This document shows, one piece after another, positions 60,971 to 63,649 of a stretch of 63,649 bases of DNA. The DNA is from Phenylobacterium sp. CCH9-H3 (GTDB taxonomy: Bacteria > Pseudomonadota > Alphaproteobacteria > Caulobacterales > Caulobacteraceae): assembly GCF_001557235.1 (NCBI RefSeq), contig NZ_LSJI01000094.1, positions 1 to 63,649 on the forward strand, given 5' to 3'. The position numbers and the translations under genes are program-made. The number at the start of each line of letters is the position of its first letter. Positions within the stretch are counted from its first letter, which is position 1. Below the pieces are notes generated by a model that did no database searches, was not told the DNA's origin, and saw only the letters and a list, made by a program, of their open reading frames with translations.

Positions 60971-61080
60971 CAGGGTTTCCTCGAATTTGGTTTCGTTTGA
61001 CCAGAGCGTGGCCTGGGACCGCCGCGGAGTCACGCATTCGGATCCCGATTGACCAAACGCGGCTCCGATGATTGTATGAG

Positions 61081-61092
61081 TGTATGCATACA
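61081..61092. promoter_or_regulatory. Palindrome over the GntR start codon
   Basis: TGTATGCATACA is a perfect 12-bp palindrome that includes the ATG (61084) of the regulator, with a half-site TGTATGAG just upstream. This suits negative autoregulation. Confidence 0.6.
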
Positions 61093-61491
61093 CAGGAGCA
61101 ATTGCTGGGCCGCATCCGGATCGAGGACACTGGAGTCCCGATCTATGTGCAGCTCCGCGAACAGTTCCTGCAGGCCATGGGCGCCGGCGCGCTGAAGCCG
61201 GGCGACCAGATGCCGACCATGCGCCAGGTGGCGGTGGCCTTCCGGATCGACCTGAACACCGTACGGCACGCCTATGACGAGCTGGAGCGCGCGGGCGCGC
61301 TGGTGCTGGTCCGCGGCCGGGGCAGTTTCGTCGCCGAGCCGGCCGCTGCCCTGAAGGGCCCCGATCACGCCGCCGAGGTCGAGCGGCTCGCCCGCCAGGC
61401 CCTGGCCACCGCCGCCGCCGCCGGGGTCGACCCCCTGGCGCTGGCCGAGAAGATCACGGCGCTCGCCGCCGCGAAGGAGGAAGTCCGATGA
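61084..61491 (+). CDS. GntR-family regulator, YtrA subfamily
   Basis: 135 residues. GntR wHTH: VPIYVQLREQFLQAMGAGALKPGDQMPTMRQVAVAFRIDLNTVRHAYDELERAGALVLVRGRGSFVA, with the short helical tail typical of YtrA (no ligand domain). ATG 61084 is preferred over a TTG at 61072. YtrA regulators usually control ABC transporters; here the coupled gene is a slipin (ATGA overlap at 61488). Confidence 0.9.
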   Translation: MHTQEQLLGRIRIEDTGVPIYVQLREQFLQAMGAGALKPGDQMPTMRQVAVAFRIDLNTVRHAYDELERAGALVLVRGRGSFVAEPAAALKGPDHAAEVERLARQALATAAAAGVDPLALAEKITALAAAKEEVR

Positions 61492-62414
61492 TGAACGCCG
61501 CCAGCCCCAACCTCAGGCTCGAGTTCGGGGGCATCTCCAAGCTGCGGGGCGCCAACCCGCTCGCGATCGTACTCTCCAGCCTGGCCATCACCGGTGGCGT
61601 GATCCTGGCTGTGGCCGTGACGGGGCCGACCGCCAGGTGGGTCGGGGCTATCCTGATCATTCTCGGCGCGCTCATTCCGCTCACCCTGATGCTGGCGAAC
61701 CAGTGGGAGCGGGCGGTGGTCCTGCGCCTGGGCCGGCTGGACCGCATCGCTGGGCCCGGCCTCTTCTTCATCATCCCGGTGGTGGACCAGGTCGCCTACT
61801 GGATCGATCAGCGCATCCAGACCACCGAGTTCAACGCCCAGCAGGCGCTCTCCAAGGATACGGTGCCGGTCAATATCGACGCCGTGGTGTTCTGGCAGGT
61901 GCACGACACCGAACGCGCAGCGTTGGAGATCCAGGACTACCGGCGCGCCATCGCCCAGGTGTCCGAGACCTCGCTGCGCGAGATCGTGGGCTCGTCGCTG
62001 CTGGCGACGCTGCTGGCGGAACGCACCAAGGGCGACGAGATCCTTCGCGATGTGATCGGACGGAAGACCGCCGACTGGGGCATCTCGGTGATCTCGGTGG
62101 AGATCCGCGACATCGGCGTACCCTCCGGGCTTCAGGACGCCATGAGCCGCCAGGCCCAGGCCGAACGCGAGCGGCTGGCGCGGGTGGCCCTGGCCCAGGC
62201 CGAGCAGGAGGTCGCCGCCCGGTTCGTGGAGGCGGCCGAGATCTATGGCCGATCGCCCGCCGCGCTTCAGCTGCGCGCCATGAACATCATCTACGAGACC
62301 ACCAAGGAGGGCGGCGCCACCATTCTGCTGCCCACCGCCATGGTCGACTCCCTGAATCCCGGCGGCGTTCTCGGCCTGGCCCAGGCGGGCCTCGCCGCGC
62401 AGGCGAAGACGTGA
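61488..62414 (+). CDS. Slipin-family SPFH/band-7 membrane protein
   Basis: 308 residues. Two hydrophobic segments (AIVLSSLAITGGVILAVAV and WVGAILIILGALIPLTLMLA) are followed by the SPFH domain: NQWERAVVLRLGRLDRIAGPGLFFIIPVVDQVAYWIDQRIQTTEFNAQQALSKDTVPVNIDAVVFWQV. Then a charged, coiled-coil-prone helix (SRQAQAERERLARVALAQAEQEVAARFVEAAEIYG). It forms oligomeric membrane microdomains. Slipins are often paired with NfeD, which is not seen here. It is translationally coupled to the YtrA regulator. Confidence 0.93.
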   Translation: MMNAASPNLRLEFGGISKLRGANPLAIVLSSLAITGGVILAVAVTGPTARWVGAILIILGALIPLTLMLANQWERAVVLRLGRLDRIAGPGLFFIIPVVDQVAYWIDQRIQTTEFNAQQALSKDTVPVNIDAVVFWQVHDTERAALEIQDYRRAIAQVSETSLREIVGSSLLATLLAERTKGDEILRDVIGRKTADWGISVISVEIRDIGVPSGLQDAMSRQAQAERERLARVALAQAEQEVAARFVEAAEIYGRSPAALQLRAMNIIYETTKEGGATILLPTAMVDSLNPGGVLGLAQAGLAAQAKT

Positions 62415-62463
62415 GGCGCACCTGTCGGCGCCGTTTCCGCGTCATTTCGGGTCGCCGTTAGCC

Positions 62464-62557
62464 TAACGCAGGTCTCCGACATCCGGCGGTTGGAGGCTAA
62501 AGGCAGAGCTTCGCCAATTCGTCGCAGGGGCGGGAGGCGTTCCGCAAACCTGCGTTA
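62464..62557. repeat. Inverted repeat upstream of the chemoreceptor gene
   Basis: TAACGCAGGT (62464-62473) and ACCTGCGTTA (62548-62557) are perfect 10-bp inverted copies 74 bp apart in the slipin/chemoreceptor gap. A protein-mediated loop or an old element edge are both possible. Confidence 0.4.
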
Positions 62558-62598
62558 ACCAATGGCTTGGCTAGTGCGGAGGACGAAAGGACCTCCCC

Positions 62599-63649
62599 GT
62601 GACCGACACCTACGCCGTCAAGGAACGCCTGGATTTCATCGGACTGGACAGCAAGGCGCGGGAGACGCTGCGATCGCTGCAGCCGTTCATCGCGGCGGAG
62701 ATCCAACCGGCGCTGAGCCTCTTCTACGCCAAGATCGCCCAGACGCCGCAGGTCAGCCGGTTCTTCAAGGACCCCGGCCACATGGCCGCGGCCCAGAACG
62801 CCCAGGGCCGCCACTGGACCACCATCGCCGAGGGGCGGTTCGACGACACCTATGTCACCGGCGTCCGCACCATCGGCCAGACCCACGCGCGGATCGGCCT
62901 GGAGCCCCGCTGGTACATCGCCGGCTATGCGCTGATCATCGAGAACCTGCTGCGGCGCCTGGTGGAAACCCGCTGGCCGAAGGGCTTCGGCGGGCGCGCC
63001 AAGGGCGCAGAAGAAACCGCCGACGCCACCGCGACCCTGGTCAAGGCCGTGTTCCTGGACATGGACTTCGCGATCTCGATCTACCTCGAGAGCCTGCAGG
63101 CGGAGCGGGAGCGCCTCCACGCCGAACAGGTGGCGGTCAAGCGTGCTCAGGACGCGGCCATGGCGGCCCTCGGCGCGGCCCTGTCGCGCCTGTCGCAAGG
63201 CGATCTGCGGGCCCGGGTGGACGCCGATCTCGCGCCGGAATTCATGGGCGTGAAGGACGACTTCAACGCCGCAGTCAGCGCCCTGGAACAGGCCATGGGC
63301 TCGGCCGTCGACGTGACGCACGTGGTCACCCAAGGCGTGGCGCAGATCGGCTCGGCGGCCGACAACCTCTCGCGGCGGACGGAGCAGCAGGCCGCCAGCC
63401 TCGAAGAGACCGCGGCCGCTCTGGAGGAGATCACAGCGGCCGTCCGCAAGAGCGCGGAGAGCGCCCAGGACGCGAGCCGGATCGTCCAGGCGGCGAAGTC
63501 CGACGCCGAGCGCTCCGGCGACGTGGTCGCCCAGGCGATCGGCGCCATGGATCAGATCAACGGGTCCTCAAGCCAGATCGGCCAGATCATCGGGGTGATC
63601 GACGAGATCGCGTTCCAGACCAACCTGCTGGCCCTGAACGCCGGGGTCG
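62599..63649 (+). CDS. Globin-coupled methyl-accepting chemotaxis protein (partial)
   Basis: The first 350 residues; the gene continues past the window end. GTG 62599 opens MTDTYAVKERLDFIGLD. Residues ~1-165 form a protoglobin heme domain (SLFYAKIAQTPQVSRFF; probable proximal His in TIGQTHARIGLEPRWYIAGY). A short HAMP-like region follows (ALSRLSQGDLRARVD), then the signalling domain (ADNLSRRTEQQAASLEETAAALEEI) up to IDEIAFQTNLLALNAGV of the hairpin tip. No transmembrane helix, so a soluble aerotaxis receptor like HemAT/McpB-type proteins. It would sense O2 and control CheA. Confidence 0.92.
   Translation, partial: MTDTYAVKERLDFIGLDSKARETLRSLQPFIAAEIQPALSLFYAKIAQTPQVSRFFKDPGHMAAAQNAQGRHWTTIAEGRFDDTYVTGVRTIGQTHARIGLEPRWYIAGYALIIENLLRRLVETRWPKGFGGRAKGAEETADATATLVKAVFLDMDFAISIYLESLQAERERLHAEQVAVKRAQDAAMAALGAALSRLSQGDLRARVDADLAPEFMGVKDDFNAAVSALEQAMGSAVDVTHVVTQGVAQIGSAADNLSRRTEQQAASLEETAAALEEITAAVRKSAESAQDASRIVQAAKSDAERSGDVVAQAIGAMDQINGSSSQIGQIIGVIDEIAFQTNLLALNAGV

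Noticed and set aside
1..63649. CRISPR arrays, tRNA/rRNA genes, complete transposons or prophage genes
   Set aside because: No regularly spaced direct repeats, no tRNA-like cloverleaf and no transposase, integrase or phage structural gene was found on reading both strands.

Overview
The window looks like chromosomal DNA of a Caulobacteraceae-type alphaproteobacterium (Phenylobacterium/Caulobacter-like). This is inferred from the very high G+C, sphingomonad/caulobacter-style TonB-dependent receptors, aerobic CobS/CobT cobaltochelatase subunits, GANTC (CcrM) sites clustered upstream of rpmB, and a globin-coupled chemoreceptor. No tRNA, rRNA, CRISPR array or complete insertion sequence was seen. 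Most of the window is a mosaic of catabolic and uptake genes with their own local regulators.

Layout. 0-4.3 kb: a STAS protein and a divergent RsbW-like ATPase, a SET-domain protein translationally coupled to a fold-III PLP enzyme, a TorF-like porin and glutaminase. 4.3-6.5 kb: a repeat-rich patch with small orphan genes and a GIY-YIG nuclease remnant. 6.5-8.2 kb: a crotonase-fold enzyme and a VOC protein. 8.3-18.2 kb: a sulfatase island with a LacI regulator, an exported sulfatase, a divergent formylglycine-generating enzyme, a decayed second sulfatase, a GntR-like regulator with two winged-helix domains, a TonB-dependent receptor and a membrane-embedded alpha/beta hydrolase. Two identical 12-bp palindromes mark the LacI and sulfatase promoters. 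A 17-bp palindrome marks the GntR/receptor intergenic region.

18.2-23.2 kb: a flavin reductase with a MarR regulator, a MetE-like methyltransferase, a periplasmic protein with an ankyrin partner, and a thioredoxin-reductase-like flavoprotein. 23.2-40.8 kb: a large catabolic island. It contains a four-gene operon (APH-fold kinase, divergent enolase paralogue, D-2-hydroxyacid dehydrogenase, alpha/beta-fold protein without its nucleophile), a VOC enzyme, two TonB-dependent receptors, two nu-class GSTs, an intact and a broken SDR, an MFS transporter, SnoaL-like and CMD-like proteins, a TetR regulator and a DUF4345-MBL fusion. Three promoters here share an operator, CGTcAA-N4-ATTGACrC, overlapping the -35 box, so the island probably forms one regulon. 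Its substrate cannot be named from sequence.

40.8-53.1 kb: a cobalamin theme (B12 riboswitch, membrane protein plus BtuF-like protein, CobT and, 5 kb away, CobS), interleaved with rpmB, a PEP-mutase-family protein, a phytase/esterase-like lipoprotein, DUF1328, a DUF3089 hydrolase, membrane PQQ glucose dehydrogenase and an esterase. 53.1-62.4 kb: TauD-family dioxygenase, PPOX flavoprotein, MHS-family transporter, aminotransferase, DUF4180, aldo/keto reductase, acyl-CoA ligase, lactonase-like MBL protein, and a GntR(YtrA)-slipin operon. The window ends inside a protoglobin-domain chemoreceptor gene.

Most interesting: the kinase/enolase-paralogue operon with replaced catalytic residues and its shared three-site operator; the SET/PLP-enzyme pair; and the sulfatase island with a tandem-wHTH regulator.
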